Assembly: GCA_965229525.1 (NCBI GenBank) | Contig: OZ245886.1 | Coordinates: 2,108,001-2,172,000 of the forward strand | Direction of reading: 5' to 3' | Source of the DNA: HXMU1420-13 sp965229525 | GTDB taxonomy: Bacteria > Bacteroidota > Rhodothermia > Balneolales > Balneolaceae | Length of the DNA stretch: 64,000 nucleotides | Shown: piece after piece, positions 32,570 to 41,845 of the stretch | Layout: every line of letters begins with the position of its first letter | How positions within the stretch are numbered: the first letter of the stretch is position 1 | Position numbers and translations under genes: made by a program | Notes under the pieces: generated by a model | Told to the model about the DNA's origin: nothing | The model's input: the letters and a program-made list of their open reading frames with translations, nothing else | The model's database searches: none

Positions 32570-33739
32570 TTATACGTCTTGTAGTTTTAGGTCTTTTGCT
32601 AGCTCCTTGTCTTTACTGGTTTTCCAAATGAATTGATCAAGAAAATAATGATGGAAAGCAAGCCCCATTAATATGCCAAGCAAAAGCTTATCTGTACCGA
32701 AATCGGCAAATAGAATTACATTACTTGATAAAGCGATTGGTATACAACCAGGGTGAACCTCAAATGTGCAACCAAGTACCCTGAATATTATACCAACAGA
32801 AATAGCCGTAATAGCATACCTGGGAAGAGATTTTGTTAACCAGGCAGAGATACCATATTCTGATTTATCTTTAGCTTTTTTGTACCGGTTTTTATGATGA
32901 AACCATACAATAGCGTGATATTGCAGATCATGGAAAATGGTTACGAATGCACCAAAAGCCAATATTCCAGCTTCTACCACAGCATCTGAAAAGCAGATAA
33001 AAATGTGCAAAGGTATAACAGCAAGCAAGAAAAGTGCTTTGGGGAAATTTATTGGTGTACCTTTTCTTGCAAGATAAATTTGTCTGCCTATGTAGATTAA
33101 AGACAAGACTCCTACAATGGAAGAGGTTAAGAAAATCATGATGGTTAACCCATCAATTCCAACCACAGATTCTACAGCACGTTGTACAGGTAATGTGATT
33201 TCACTTGATTCTGGGTAACGAACTGTGAAGGTGATAAAAGGGAGCATCAATCCTGCGTACAAAAGACTGGAATCGATGTAATAATCAAGTTTACCGTCTT
33301 CTTTATTTTTTTTCTTATAAAGAGCCAGAAATCCATAATGTTGTCGAACTACGTGCCAATAAGCCCAGAATCCAAAAAAAGCAGTGAGCAAAATCCATGG
33401 GAGTTCGTAATTCATGGATCCAGATGAGTAGAGCAGGTAACAAAGTAAAATGATAACAGGACCGGCAACAAACCATAAAAGACTCCACAGTAGTAATGGT
33501 TTTCTTTGTTGGAATTCTTTTTTATCAAGATAGGTGCGACTATAAGTTCCAAAAAAATGGGGGGTATCAATTAGTGCAACCCAAATAAACCAAATAGTTA
33601 CCATGTCCCAACCTAATCCTGAGTACATAAACATTAGTAAATACCCACCTAAGGCACCGCCAATGAACCAGGTTAAGTCTGTTTTTTTATCAATGATCCA
33701 GTGTGTGTTGAACAATGGTTGTACTGCTTGAACCGCCAT
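32570..33739 (-). CDS. Multi-pass membrane protein with conserved-looking histidine clusters
   Basis: A 389-residue protein with about nine membrane helices. His-rich motifs lie at helix ends: DTPHFFGTYSRT (about 58), YWHVVRQHYGF (about 127), IFHDLQYHAIVWFHHKNRYKK (about 270) and FHHYFLDQFIWK (near the C-terminus). This arrangement is reminiscent of membrane metal enzymes such as Brp/Blh carotene oxygenases or di-iron desaturases, but I do not recognise a specific family and do not assign one. It is divergent from purF and convergent with the OsmC gene. Confidence 0.65.
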   Translation of the reverse strand: MAVQAVQPLFNTHWIIDKKTDLTWFIGGALGGYLLMFMYSGLGWDMVTIWFIWVALIDTPHFFGTYSRTYLDKKEFQQRKPLLLWSLLWFVAGPVIILLCYLLYSSGSMNYELPWILLTAFFGFWAYWHVVRQHYGFLALYKKKNKEDGKLDYYIDSSLLYAGLMLPFITFTVRYPESSEITLPVQRAVESVVGIDGLTIMIFLTSSIVGVLSLIYIGRQIYLARKGTPINFPKALFLLAVIPLHIFICFSDAVVEAGILAFGAFVTIFHDLQYHAIVWFHHKNRYKKAKDKSEYGISAWLTKSLPRYAITAISVGIIFRVLGCTFEVHPGCIPIALSSNVILFADFGTDKLLLGILMGLAFHHYFLDQFIWKTSKDKELAKDLKLQDV

Positions 33740-33905
33740 GCTAAGAATTAATGAGATTTTTAAGAGCGTCTAAATGTATGATTATTCAAAAAACGGACAA
33801 ACCCCTTTTGTAAAACCACCCGGGATAAATACTTCTAATGTAAATCTGCGGAATGGATTTCTTATCTTTTTGCTTACCCATACAAAATGACCTTGGATCA
33901 ATTTA

Positions 33906-35408
33906 ATGAGTGATAAACCCCGCGAGTATTGTGGCGTTTTTGGTGTGTACGATCACCCTGAAGCCGCACTTCTTACCTACTACGGCTTACATGCACTACA
34001 ACACAGAGGACAGGAATCAGCAGGTATTGTAACTTCATTTTATGATGAAGATAAAGAACGCAACATCATGCCTATGTATAAAGATTTCGGGTTGGTGCTT
34101 AGCGTTTTTGACAAACCGAAAATTTTTAAGAAAATTTTGAAAGGTGACTCTGCAATTGGGCATAACAGATACTCAACGTCAGGATCATCGAAAAACCCAG
34201 CCAATATTCAACCGTTCAGAGTTCATTATAAAACAGGGAATATTGCAATAGGTCATAACGGAAACCTCTCGAATGCGAAGCAGATTCGGCAACAATTCAG
34301 AGATGAAGGGGTTCTGTTCCAGAGCACTTCAGATACAGAGTTAATACTTCATCTAATTGCTCATAGCAAAGAAGAACAACAACTTGACCAGATCATGGAT
34401 GCCTTGCATCAAATTGAAGGTGCATATTGTTTGGTAATGCTAACAGATGACAAATTGATCGCAGTTCGCGACCCAAATGGTTTCAGGCCACTTGCACTTG
34501 GAAAAGTGGATGGCAAATTCTGTGTAGCCAGTGAAACCTGTGCATTCGATATTATTGATGCAGAATATATCAGGGATATTGAACCTGGTGAAGTAATTGT
34601 TATCGATAGAGAGGCCGTAATTAATGACGAGCCCAAGTCGTATATGATACCACCAAAAACGGGAACCGATACCAGCCAGTGTATTTTTGAATATGTGTAT
34701 TTCTCTAGGCCGGATAGCATGGTTTTTGGGGAGATGGTAGATAAAATTCGAAGAAATCTTGGAAAGGCATTAGCAAAAGAGCACCCAATTACAGATGTAG
34801 TTGATTTTAGTGCCTCGGATAAAAAGCCAGTGGTAATTTCTGTACCCGATTCGAGCAACACAGCGGCTCTTGGTTATGCCAGTGAAAGCCAGAAACTGGG
34901 TTATGATTGTAAGTACGATATTGGGCTGATCCGAAATCATTATGTGGGTAGAACATTCATTTCACCAGGCCAGAAATCGCGTGAGCAGAAAGTTCGGACC
35001 AAATTTAATCCGGTTCGTGGGGTGATTGAAGGGCGAAGTGTAATTATTGTTGATGATTCCATAGTTAGAGGAACAACTTCTAAATTACTCGTTGACATGA
35101 TTCGCGCTTGTAATCCAGCTGAGATTCATTTCTTGGTTAGTTCACCACCTATTATAAGTCCGTGTTACTACGGCATGGATTTTCCAAACCCGGAGGAATT
35201 GATTGCAAATAAATATGACCGTGATATCGAAAGAATGGCCCGTGAAATTGGGGTAGATAGCCTTCGATATTTATCCCCGGATGGACTTGTACATGCAGTG
35301 AAGGAAGCAAATCCATCCGGACATGACTATTGTACAGCATGTTTTACATCAAAATATCCGGTACCTGTTAACTTCGGTGTAGAGAAAGAGGAAAACGAGC
35401 TGGTTTAA
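33906..35408 (+). CDS. purF: Amidophosphoribosyltransferase
   Basis: Commits PRPP to purine synthesis by making phosphoribosylamine. The 500-residue protein has an 8-residue propeptide before the nucleophile Cys9 (CGVFGVYD), as in the iron-sulfur type of Bacillus subtilis. The four cluster ligands of that type seem present: TSQCIFEY, ISPCYYGMD and YCTACF. The PRPP motif is VIIVDDSIVRGTTS. The stop overlaps the engB start (TAATG), and serA follows. Confidence 0.96.
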   Translation: MSDKPREYCGVFGVYDHPEAALLTYYGLHALQHRGQESAGIVTSFYDEDKERNIMPMYKDFGLVLSVFDKPKIFKKILKGDSAIGHNRYSTSGSSKNPANIQPFRVHYKTGNIAIGHNGNLSNAKQIRQQFRDEGVLFQSTSDTELILHLIAHSKEEQQLDQIMDALHQIEGAYCLVMLTDDKLIAVRDPNGFRPLALGKVDGKFCVASETCAFDIIDAEYIRDIEPGEVIVIDREAVINDEPKSYMIPPKTGTDTSQCIFEYVYFSRPDSMVFGEMVDKIRRNLGKALAKEHPITDVVDFSASDKKPVVISVPDSSNTAALGYASESQKLGYDCKYDIGLIRNHYVGRTFISPGQKSREQKVRTKFNPVRGVIEGRSVIIVDDSIVRGTTSKLLVDMIRACNPAEIHFLVSSPPIISPCYYGMDFPNPEELIANKYDRDIERMAREIGVDSLRYLSPDGLVHAVKEANPSGHDYCTACFTSKYPVPVNFGVEKEENELV

Positions 35409-35995
35409 TGTTTAACGGCCAAGCCACTTTTGTTACTAGTGCCCCTAAATTAGAGGATTGTCCAACCGCTACATTACCGGAAGTTTGCTTTGCGGGCAGG
35501 TCGAACGTTGGGAAGTCTTCGTTGATCAATGCATTGACTAATAAAAAAAGATTGGCACGTACATCTAATGTTCCTGGCAAAACTCAGCAGATGAATTACT
35601 ATAACATCTCTGATTCGTGTTATTTCGTTGACCTTCCAGGCTACGGGTATGCAAAAGTACCTAAACGTGAGCGTGAGCGTTGGGGTAGAAACATTCGTGA
35701 ATATCTGGAGAAACGTCATACTCTTCGTTTGATTCTGCATGTGGTAGACGCTCGTCATAAACCTACCGAACTTGATCAGGATTTTTTTTACTGGATGGCT
35801 ACCAATGGAATGCCGTTTTCAGTCTTAATGTCGAAATCAGATAAACTTTCAAACAACAAGCGCACAAAATCGATAGCCGATGTGCGTAAAATTCTTGCTG
35901 AAATGAACATTGAAGTTCCTATTTTGGCGTATTCATCAGAGAGTAAATTAGGTATAGAAGCAGTACAGGATTTAATCTCTGAGTTCGTGGAATAA
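35408..35995 (+). CDS. engB: Ribosome-biogenesis GTP-binding protein EngB/YsxC
   Basis: GTPase needed for 50S subunit assembly. The 195-residue protein has G1 GRSNVGKSS, G2 region RTSNVPGKTQ, G3 DLPGYG, G4 SKSDK and G5 YSSESK. Length and motifs match YihA/YsxC. It overlaps the last base of purF and is followed after 29 bases by serA. Confidence 0.96.
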   Translation: MFNGQATFVTSAPKLEDCPTATLPEVCFAGRSNVGKSSLINALTNKKRLARTSNVPGKTQQMNYYNISDSCYFVDLPGYGYAKVPKRERERWGRNIREYLEKRHTLRLILHVVDARHKPTELDQDFFYWMATNGMPFSVLMSKSDKLSNNKRTKSIADVRKILAEMNIEVPILAYSSESKLGIEAVQDLISEFVE

Positions 35996-36024
35996 TTATC
36001 CAAAAAACTCACTCAAACACACCT

Positions 36025-37614
36025 ATGTCATTTAAAGTATTATTGTTAGATAGCGTTGATCCAATATGTGCAGAAGTTTTTAAAAGCAGGGGGATTCAGG
36101 CAGATCAGCCAGGAAAATTAACGCAAGATGAATTATTTGCCAGAATTGGTGATTACGATGGGATGGTCGTGCGAAGTGCCACAAAAGTAACTTCAGATTT
36201 ACTTAATCACGCCACAAAAATGAAGGTAGTTGGTCGTGCAGGTGTTGGTGTAGATAACATCGACATTCCTGCTTCAACCTCGAAAGGTGTACTTGTTATG
36301 AATACACCAGACGGGAATACCATTTCTACAGCAGAACATACCTGTGGTATGATCATCGCCCTTTCTAGAAACATCCCTAAATCTGTAGCTAAAGTTAAAA
36401 GCGGGGGCTGGGACCGAAAAGCATATATGGGTAGTGAAGTTCATGGAAAAGTGCTCGGTATTGTAGGTCTTGGAAAAATTGGAACCGAAGTAGCCAAAAG
36501 AATGCTGGCATTCGGAATGGAAATTCAGGCATATGATCCATTTTCAACCGAAGAGCATGCTAATTCAGTAGGTGTTAAACTTGTAGAGTTAGACGAATTA
36601 CTTGGAACTTCGGATTACTTATCTGTGCACACGCCACTTACAGAAAAGACCAGAGGTTTGGTTTCTCTTAAAAGCGCTGATAAACTCAAGAAAGGTATCA
36701 GACTAGTGAATTGTGCTCGTGGAGGTATTTATGAAGAAGCAGATCTTCCTCAATTATTGGATGATGGCATAGTTGGTGGTATTGCTTTAGATGTATACAC
36801 AACCGAACCACCGACGGAAGAGATTTATAAGATTCTAGAACACGAGAATATCATAAGTACGCCGCACTTAGGTGCTTCAACAGAAGAAGCACAGGAAAAA
36901 GTAGCCGAGCAAATTGCGACACAAATGGCGGATGCACTTGAAAACAAAAATTACAAAGGCAGTCTTAATGGAAAGTCCATCGCCCTTTTAACTAATAAAG
37001 AAGTTGGGCCTTATTTAGACCTTGCTGAAAAACTTGGACATTTAGCAGTTCAAATCAGCCCGGATCATGCCAATAGTTTTGAATTTGAGTACTCTGGTGA
37101 TAGTGCAAAATATGCGGAAGTTTTGACGGATGGCATTCTAAAAGGAATGTTGTCTGAGTATGTTAGTGAATCAATTAACTTGATTAATGCCCGTGTGTAT
37201 GCAGAACAACGAGGATTCAATATCAAAGAAGTAATTTCCAACCAGACCCCACTTTATAACGATCTAGTGACGATTCGTTTACCAAAAGGAGCGGAATACA
37301 AAAGTATTTCTGCCAGCGTCTTCGGTGAAGGTGATTACCGAATTGTAGAGATTGAAGATTATGGGATCGAACTTCGTTTAGAAGGAGATATCATCTTTTA
37401 TCAAAATGAAGATAAACCGGGTATGTTGGCTTCTGTGAGTGGTGCTCTCGCTGAGATGAATATAAATATTGGTGGTCTGAGCCTTGGCCGTGGAGAAGTA
37501 GGATCAAATGCAATAACAGCATTCTCTATTGATAAGCAGATGGATGAAGCTGAACTCAGTAAAGTTTCAGCATTAGAAGGAATCGAACATCTGCGTTACG
37601 TTTCACTAACTTAA
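36025..37614 (+). CDS. serA: D-3-phosphoglycerate dehydrogenase, long form
   Basis: First step of serine synthesis: oxidises 3-phosphoglycerate with NAD. At 529 residues it is the long type with an intervening domain and a C-terminal ACT domain (EDKPGMLASVSGALAEMNINIGGLSLGR), which usually senses serine. The NAD loop is GIVGLGKIGTEVAKR, and the catalytic Arg/Glu/His appear in NCARGG, DVYTTEPP and TPHLGAST. It converges with mnmD and overlaps its end by four bases. Confidence 0.96.
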   Translation: MSFKVLLLDSVDPICAEVFKSRGIQADQPGKLTQDELFARIGDYDGMVVRSATKVTSDLLNHATKMKVVGRAGVGVDNIDIPASTSKGVLVMNTPDGNTISTAEHTCGMIIALSRNIPKSVAKVKSGGWDRKAYMGSEVHGKVLGIVGLGKIGTEVAKRMLAFGMEIQAYDPFSTEEHANSVGVKLVELDELLGTSDYLSVHTPLTEKTRGLVSLKSADKLKKGIRLVNCARGGIYEEADLPQLLDDGIVGGIALDVYTTEPPTEEIYKILEHENIISTPHLGASTEEAQEKVAEQIATQMADALENKNYKGSLNGKSIALLTNKEVGPYLDLAEKLGHLAVQISPDHANSFEFEYSGDSAKYAEVLTDGILKGMLSEYVSESINLINARVYAEQRGFNIKEVISNQTPLYNDLVTIRLPKGAEYKSISASVFGEGDYRIVEIEDYGIELRLEGDIIFYQNEDKPGMLASVSGALAEMNINIGGLSLGRGEVGSNAITAFSIDKQMDEAELSKVSALEGIEHLRYVSLT

Positions 37615-38387
37615 TTTTCGAAATCGCCTTTATTAAATCTTTCGATTAATCGGAGCTCATTCACACGTTTTAAGTGGATGAGCTTCTTTTCATTTAGGGA
37701 GGCAATCGTCATTTCTCGCTTGCCAAGTGCGCCGATTGCTTTTCCTAAAAACCATCCGGCTTTTGCCATTGCAGCTCTAGCTTTTGAAGCAGCGCAATAA
37801 GTAGTTAAAATAGCATCATCATCAGCGATTGTTCGTAGTTTTCTGAAGGTTTCTACTGACCAAAGTTCTGGATTAACCTCTGGTGAAAATGGGTCGTGAA
37901 AAAAGTAGTTCACTTTATTATTCAGTGATGATATTTCATCAAAAAAACCTACAAATAAAGAAAGTTGAAAGTTTGGATAAGCAGGAAATGAACATTCATT
38001 CCAACCTGGATTTAATTCAGAAAAAAGACCGGCTAATTGGTCACTTGTAAAGTCTATATCCAGTGAATCTGAATAATTGATGTTTCTAATTATTTCTGGT
38101 TCTGCCGGAAATGCTTCTACCGAATAAAATTTTACAGTGGCCTGAAAATCGAACAGCTTCAAATACTCCATTAGAAGCAGGAAATTTAATCCGGTTCCAA
38201 AACCCATTTCAAAAATCGAAATCGATTCGTTTGATTTTTTTAAGTATTCGAGTAATCCGGATCGCTCAAAAAATACATGCCGGCTCTCGGAAATAGCTCC
38301 ATTCGGATTATGATAAAACTGTTCGAACTTCTTCGAATAAAGTGTGGATGAACCGTCTTTTGAAATATGGTGTTCCATCGAGCTCAT
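37611..38387 (-). CDS. mnmD: tRNA 5-methylaminomethyl-2-thiouridine methyltransferase (MnmD type)
   Basis: A 258-residue SAM-dependent methyltransferase of the MnmC N-terminal/DUF752 type, without the fused oxidase domain of E. coli MnmC. IFEMGFGTGLNFLLLMEYL (about 59-77) is the SAM-binding motif, and YFFHDPFSPEVNPELWS is the family's catalytic DPFSP motif. It would finish mnm5s2U at the tRNA wobble position. An FAD oxidoreductase (39627) lies nearby, but on the opposite strand and not as an operon partner. Confidence 0.88.
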   Translation of the reverse strand: MSSMEHHISKDGSSTLYSKKFEQFYHNPNGAISESRHVFFERSGLLEYLKKSNESISIFEMGFGTGLNFLLLMEYLKLFDFQATVKFYSVEAFPAEPEIIRNINYSDSLDIDFTSDQLAGLFSELNPGWNECSFPAYPNFQLSLFVGFFDEISSLNNKVNYFFHDPFSPEVNPELWSVETFRKLRTIADDDAILTTYCAASKARAAMAKAGWFLGKAIGALGKREMTIASLNEKKLIHLKRVNELRLIERFNKGDFEN

Positions 38388-38446
38388 TTGAAAAGCTTCT
38401 GAAGTAGTAAAAATTTAGCCGTATTATCGTGCAAAAATGAATCGGT

Positions 38447-39634
38447 ATGCTGTTGAAAGAAAGAATACTTGAAGTTACTGAAAAATATGTGCCCTATATG
38501 ATAAAGACCCGGCGCTATTTACATCAACATCCAGAGGTAAGTTATAAGGAATTTGAAACTACAAAGTTCATAAAAAAAGAGCTGGATTCTATGGGTATTT
38601 CGTACGAAAGTCCATTAGAAACAGGGTGTGTTGGGATTCTTCAAGGCGGAAAATCATCGAAAAAAGTGATTGCCCTACGTGCAGATATTGATGCGCTTCC
38701 AATGAACGAAGAGGGGGAATCTAAATCAGGATTTATGTCAAAGAATCCTGGTGTAGCTCATTGTTGTGGCCATGATGCACATACTGCAAATTTGCTGGGT
38801 GCTGCAAAAATATTGAATGAACTAAAAGACGAAATTGAAGGAAAAGTACTTCTAGTATTTCAACCTGGTGAGGAAACATTACCGGGTGGTGGTAGACTTT
38901 TATGTGAAACCGGATTTCTCCAGGAACAGAATATTGATGCAATATATGGTTTGCATACGGATCCTCTTTTAGCACCTGGTGAGATTGCAACGAAAGCCGG
39001 ACCGTTAATGGGAGCCCCGGATGAATTTGAAATCGAAATTATCGGAAAAGGGGGGCATGCAGCTCGTCCTCACGAAGCAATAGATCCAATTGTATTGGCA
39101 TCTCAATTTATTACATCGGTGCAGACAATTGTGAGCAGAAATATCGACCCAACAGATTCTGCGGTTCTTACCATCGGTAAGATTCAGGGAGGAACTGCGC
39201 ATAATATTATCCCCGAACGCGTGCATATGTTAGGAACAGTAAGAACACTTTCTAAAAATAATGCCGATTTAATTGCAAGTCGAATTGAGAGTTTACTTAA
39301 AGGGATTACTGAATCTGCGGGCGGATCGTATACATTTAAATTCAACCGTGGATATCCCGTTGTAAATAACACAAAACCTGAAGTTGATCGAATTCTTAAG
39401 AATATGCGCATTCTATTCGGTGATAACTCAGCAAAGGAACTCGAAAAACCAATCATGGCCGGAGAAGATTTTTCTTTCTACCAGGAACATTTCCCTGGGG
39501 CATTCTTCTTTGCTGGAAGCGGATCAAAAGAAGCCGATTCGGAGTATGTTTGGCACCATCCACGGTACAATATCGATGAACGGTTCTTTAATTATGCGGC
39601 ACCGTTAATGGCAGCAATAGTTTTAAATGGATAG
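38447..39634 (+). CDS. M20 family amidohydrolase/carboxypeptidase
   Basis: A 395-residue metal-dependent amidohydrolase of the IAA-amino acid/N-acyl hydrolase type. Zinc ligands are visible in CCGHDAHTA (Cys and His), PGEETLPGG (Glu pair) and GLHTDPLL, with a dimerisation lid around GKGGHAARPHEAIDP. The C-terminal GEDFSFY carries the last metal ligand region. The substrate is unknown: hippurate-like, N-acetyl-amino acid or peptide. It overlaps the following FAD oxidoreductase gene by eight bases. Confidence 0.9.
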   Translation: MLLKERILEVTEKYVPYMIKTRRYLHQHPEVSYKEFETTKFIKKELDSMGISYESPLETGCVGILQGGKSSKKVIALRADIDALPMNEEGESKSGFMSKNPGVAHCCGHDAHTANLLGAAKILNELKDEIEGKVLLVFQPGEETLPGGGRLLCETGFLQEQNIDAIYGLHTDPLLAPGEIATKAGPLMGAPDEFEIEIIGKGGHAARPHEAIDPIVLASQFITSVQTIVSRNIDPTDSAVLTIGKIQGGTAHNIIPERVHMLGTVRTLSKNNADLIASRIESLLKGITESAGGSYTFKFNRGYPVVNNTKPEVDRILKNMRILFGDNSAKELEKPIMAGEDFSFYQEHFPGAFFFAGSGSKEADSEYVWHHPRYNIDERFFNYAAPLMAAIVLNG

Positions 39635-40748
39635 CAAATACAATTCTAGTCAGTCTTTATGGGAAGATGTGCTTTATCATCAGAACTATGATATTGTGAT
39701 AGTTGGTGCCGGATTAACCGGACTTTCAACCGCTTATTTTTCCAAAAAACTACATCCGAGTGCTCGAATTTTAGTATTAGAACGAGGAGTTTTTCCGATT
39801 GGCGCCAGTACCAGAAATGCAGGATTTGCTTGTATTGGAACTATTGGTGAACACCTTGCAGACCTAGAAATTGATTCAGAAGAGAGTGTAAAAGCACGAA
39901 TTAAATCGCGATATGAAGGGCTACAATTACTAATCTCAACATTAGGTGAAGAACACATCGAATTTGACCCTTGTGGAGGCTGGGAAATTTTTACAGACCT
40001 AAAAAAATTCGATCCCGCGCAATTACATGTTGTTCGATTTAATGAAATTATGGAGGATTTGATTGGTGAAAAGGAAGTCTATCAAATTGGCGAATTCGAA
40101 GGGTACTCCGCAATTTTCAATCGTGTGGAAGGTTCACTCCATCCGGGAAAAATGATAAAGCGATTGATAGAAATGAATCAAGAATTGGGGACTGAAATTA
40201 GATGGAAAAGCGAAGTTACTAATGTAGATATTGATAATGGTGTAATCGACACTTTGAACGGGCAGCATATAACGGCTGAAAAAGTTGTTCTGGCTACCAA
40301 TGCGTTTACCTCTAGGTTTTCATCAAAGGATAAGATTAAACCGGGTAGAGGCTATGTTTTTATTACAAATCCCATTCCCAATTTTAAGTGGAAAAGCACC
40401 TTTCATTTTAATAAAGGATATGTCTATTTCAGAAATGTAGGTGAAGACAGATTGTTGATTGGAGGCGGGAGAAATGTGGCATATGATGCAGAAACTACCG
40501 GTGAATTTGGGATAAATGATCGCATCAAAAACTATTTGATTAATTTTGTTGGATCGGTTATAAAATTACCCGATGGTTGGGAAATTGAGCGTGAATGGAC
40601 GGGAATTATGGGTTTTACAGAATCGAAGTCTCCATCATTTGAGAAAATCGGAGAAAAAACCTGGCAAGTAGCCGGGCTTAGCGGAATGGGAGTTGCTTTA
40701 GGAATGGCTTTAGGGAAAAAGGCCGCTGATCAAATAGGAATATCATAA
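39627..40748 (+). CDS. FAD-dependent oxidoreductase (D-amino acid oxidase-like)
   Basis: A 373-residue flavoprotein of the DAO superfamily. DIVIVGAGLTGLSTAYFSKK is the FAD-binding motif; IGASTRNAGFACIG and the C-terminal AGLSGMGVALGMALGKKAADQI complete the FAD site. It is translationally coupled to the M20 amidohydrolase, suggesting that one releases an amino compound and the other oxidises it; this is inference. The substrate could be a D-amino acid, sarcosine or similar. Confidence 0.85.
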   Translation: MDSKYNSSQSLWEDVLYHQNYDIVIVGAGLTGLSTAYFSKKLHPSARILVLERGVFPIGASTRNAGFACIGTIGEHLADLEIDSEESVKARIKSRYEGLQLLISTLGEEHIEFDPCGGWEIFTDLKKFDPAQLHVVRFNEIMEDLIGEKEVYQIGEFEGYSAIFNRVEGSLHPGKMIKRLIEMNQELGTEIRWKSEVTNVDIDNGVIDTLNGQHITAEKVVLATNAFTSRFSSKDKIKPGRGYVFITNPIPNFKWKSTFHFNKGYVYFRNVGEDRLLIGGGRNVAYDAETTGEFGINDRIKNYLINFVGSVIKLPDGWEIEREWTGIMGFTESKSPSFEKIGEKTWQVAGLSGMGVALGMALGKKAADQIGIS

Positions 40749-40770
40749 TTAAGAATATTACAATTACGAA

Positions 40771-41169
40771 TTAGGAATAAGGGTCTTTTGATGTTAGAAG
40801 AACCATTACTTCTTTATCTAATTCATTATTTCTTTCAAAATTATTCGGAAATTCAACAATTCTGATCAATGCTGATTTTATTTCATTTATAGTTGATGAA
40901 CTCAATAAAGGTAGCAGGAAATTTATAATCGTCCCTTTCCATTCGAAATCAACCCCACTTAAAATCTCGGAAACCGGGTTGGTAAGATGAGATCCAAGTT
41001 TTGAAATTCTATTAATAATTAGCGGATATACTGGCCAATTAATGTCTTTTGTCTATTCAAATAGCTCGTCTAGATTTTCCAGAATTTGCTCATTACTAGC
41101 ATCGTTAAGCCCCGATTCAATCGATAAATCCATTTTGCCTTTTGGAATGATTTGGGGCGCATCGCTCAT
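40771..41169 (-). pseudogene. DUF5071 family gene interrupted by an amber codon
   Basis: On the minus strand ATG at 41169 opens a frame of 132 codons with a single in-frame TAG at 41053-41055. The first part has IIPKGKMDLSIESGLND, and after the stop the frame continues TKDINWPVYPLIINRISKLG and on to a TAA at 40771. This matches my recollection of DUF5071 proteins, where the block before the NWPV motif reads like LLEW-x-DMNWPV, so the TAG stands where a Trp (TGG) is usual. A one-base nonsense change, a sequencing error or amber readthrough are the options. It follows the Nudix gene. Confidence 0.7.
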
Positions 41170-41200
41170 TAATCTCAATGTTATTCCTAATTCAACTATT

Positions 41201-41845
41201 CTAAATTCCTAATTCAAGAAATTCCTCATAAATCACAACAAGTTCACTAAGCATCATGGATGTTGCCCCCCAAAGAGGAACTCGGTGTACATCCCAAAAA
41301 GGAACGATATAACTGGCATCACGAAGGGGTCTCTCTTCTTCTTTCAAATGTTTTTTACCTGATAGACTCGAAAAAGGTACACTAAAAATTTCAGCTACCT
41401 CATTTGGATTGGCTACGAAATCTTGTGGTTCATCCAAAAAGCCAACAACTGGAACCACCATATTGTTGGAATGATCAACATAGAGTGAACTTAATCGACC
41501 AACAATTTCCACGTTTGATTCGATAAGTCCGGTTTCTTCATGAGCTTCTCGAAGCGCAGTTTCTTCATGAGTTTCATCACCTTCGCGACCTCCGCCCGGA
41601 AAACTAATTTGTCCTCCATGTTTGATGCCGGCAGTTCGAAGTGTTAGCAGTATTTCTAATTCATAATTCCACGTTGTGAACAAAGCAAGAACACTACTAT
41701 TTCGATAACTCTTCGTTTTTGGAGAATAACTTTTAAACGTCGGATTTTTGTAGGATTTGGGATAGGGTCGCATCCTATTTTGTGCGGTTGAACCCGGCAG
41801 ATCTTTCTTTAAGCGACGTTTTAAAAATTCTCGGAAATCAGACAC
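41201..41845 (-). CDS. Nudix hydrolase, CoA pyrophosphatase type
   Basis: A 214-residue Nudix protein. The box GGREGDETHEETALREAHEETGL (about 92-114) has the metal-binding REAxEE set. The upstream LLTLRTAGIKHGGQISFPGG carries the NuCoA-type lead found in CoA diphosphatases (NudL). It would cleave CoA or related nucleotides. The last residues and stop codon lie in an AT-rich dispersed repeat. It overlaps the epimerase gene by eight bases. Confidence 0.88.
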   Translation of the reverse strand: MSDFREFLKRRLKKDLPGSTAQNRMRPYPKSYKNPTFKSYSPKTKSYRNSSVLALFTTWNYELEILLTLRTAGIKHGGQISFPGGGREGDETHEETALREAHEETGLIESNVEIVGRLSSLYVDHSNNMVVPVVGFLDEPQDFVANPNEVAEIFSVPFSSLSGKKHLKEEERPLRDASYIVPFWDVHRVPLWGATSMMLSELVVIYEEFLELGI

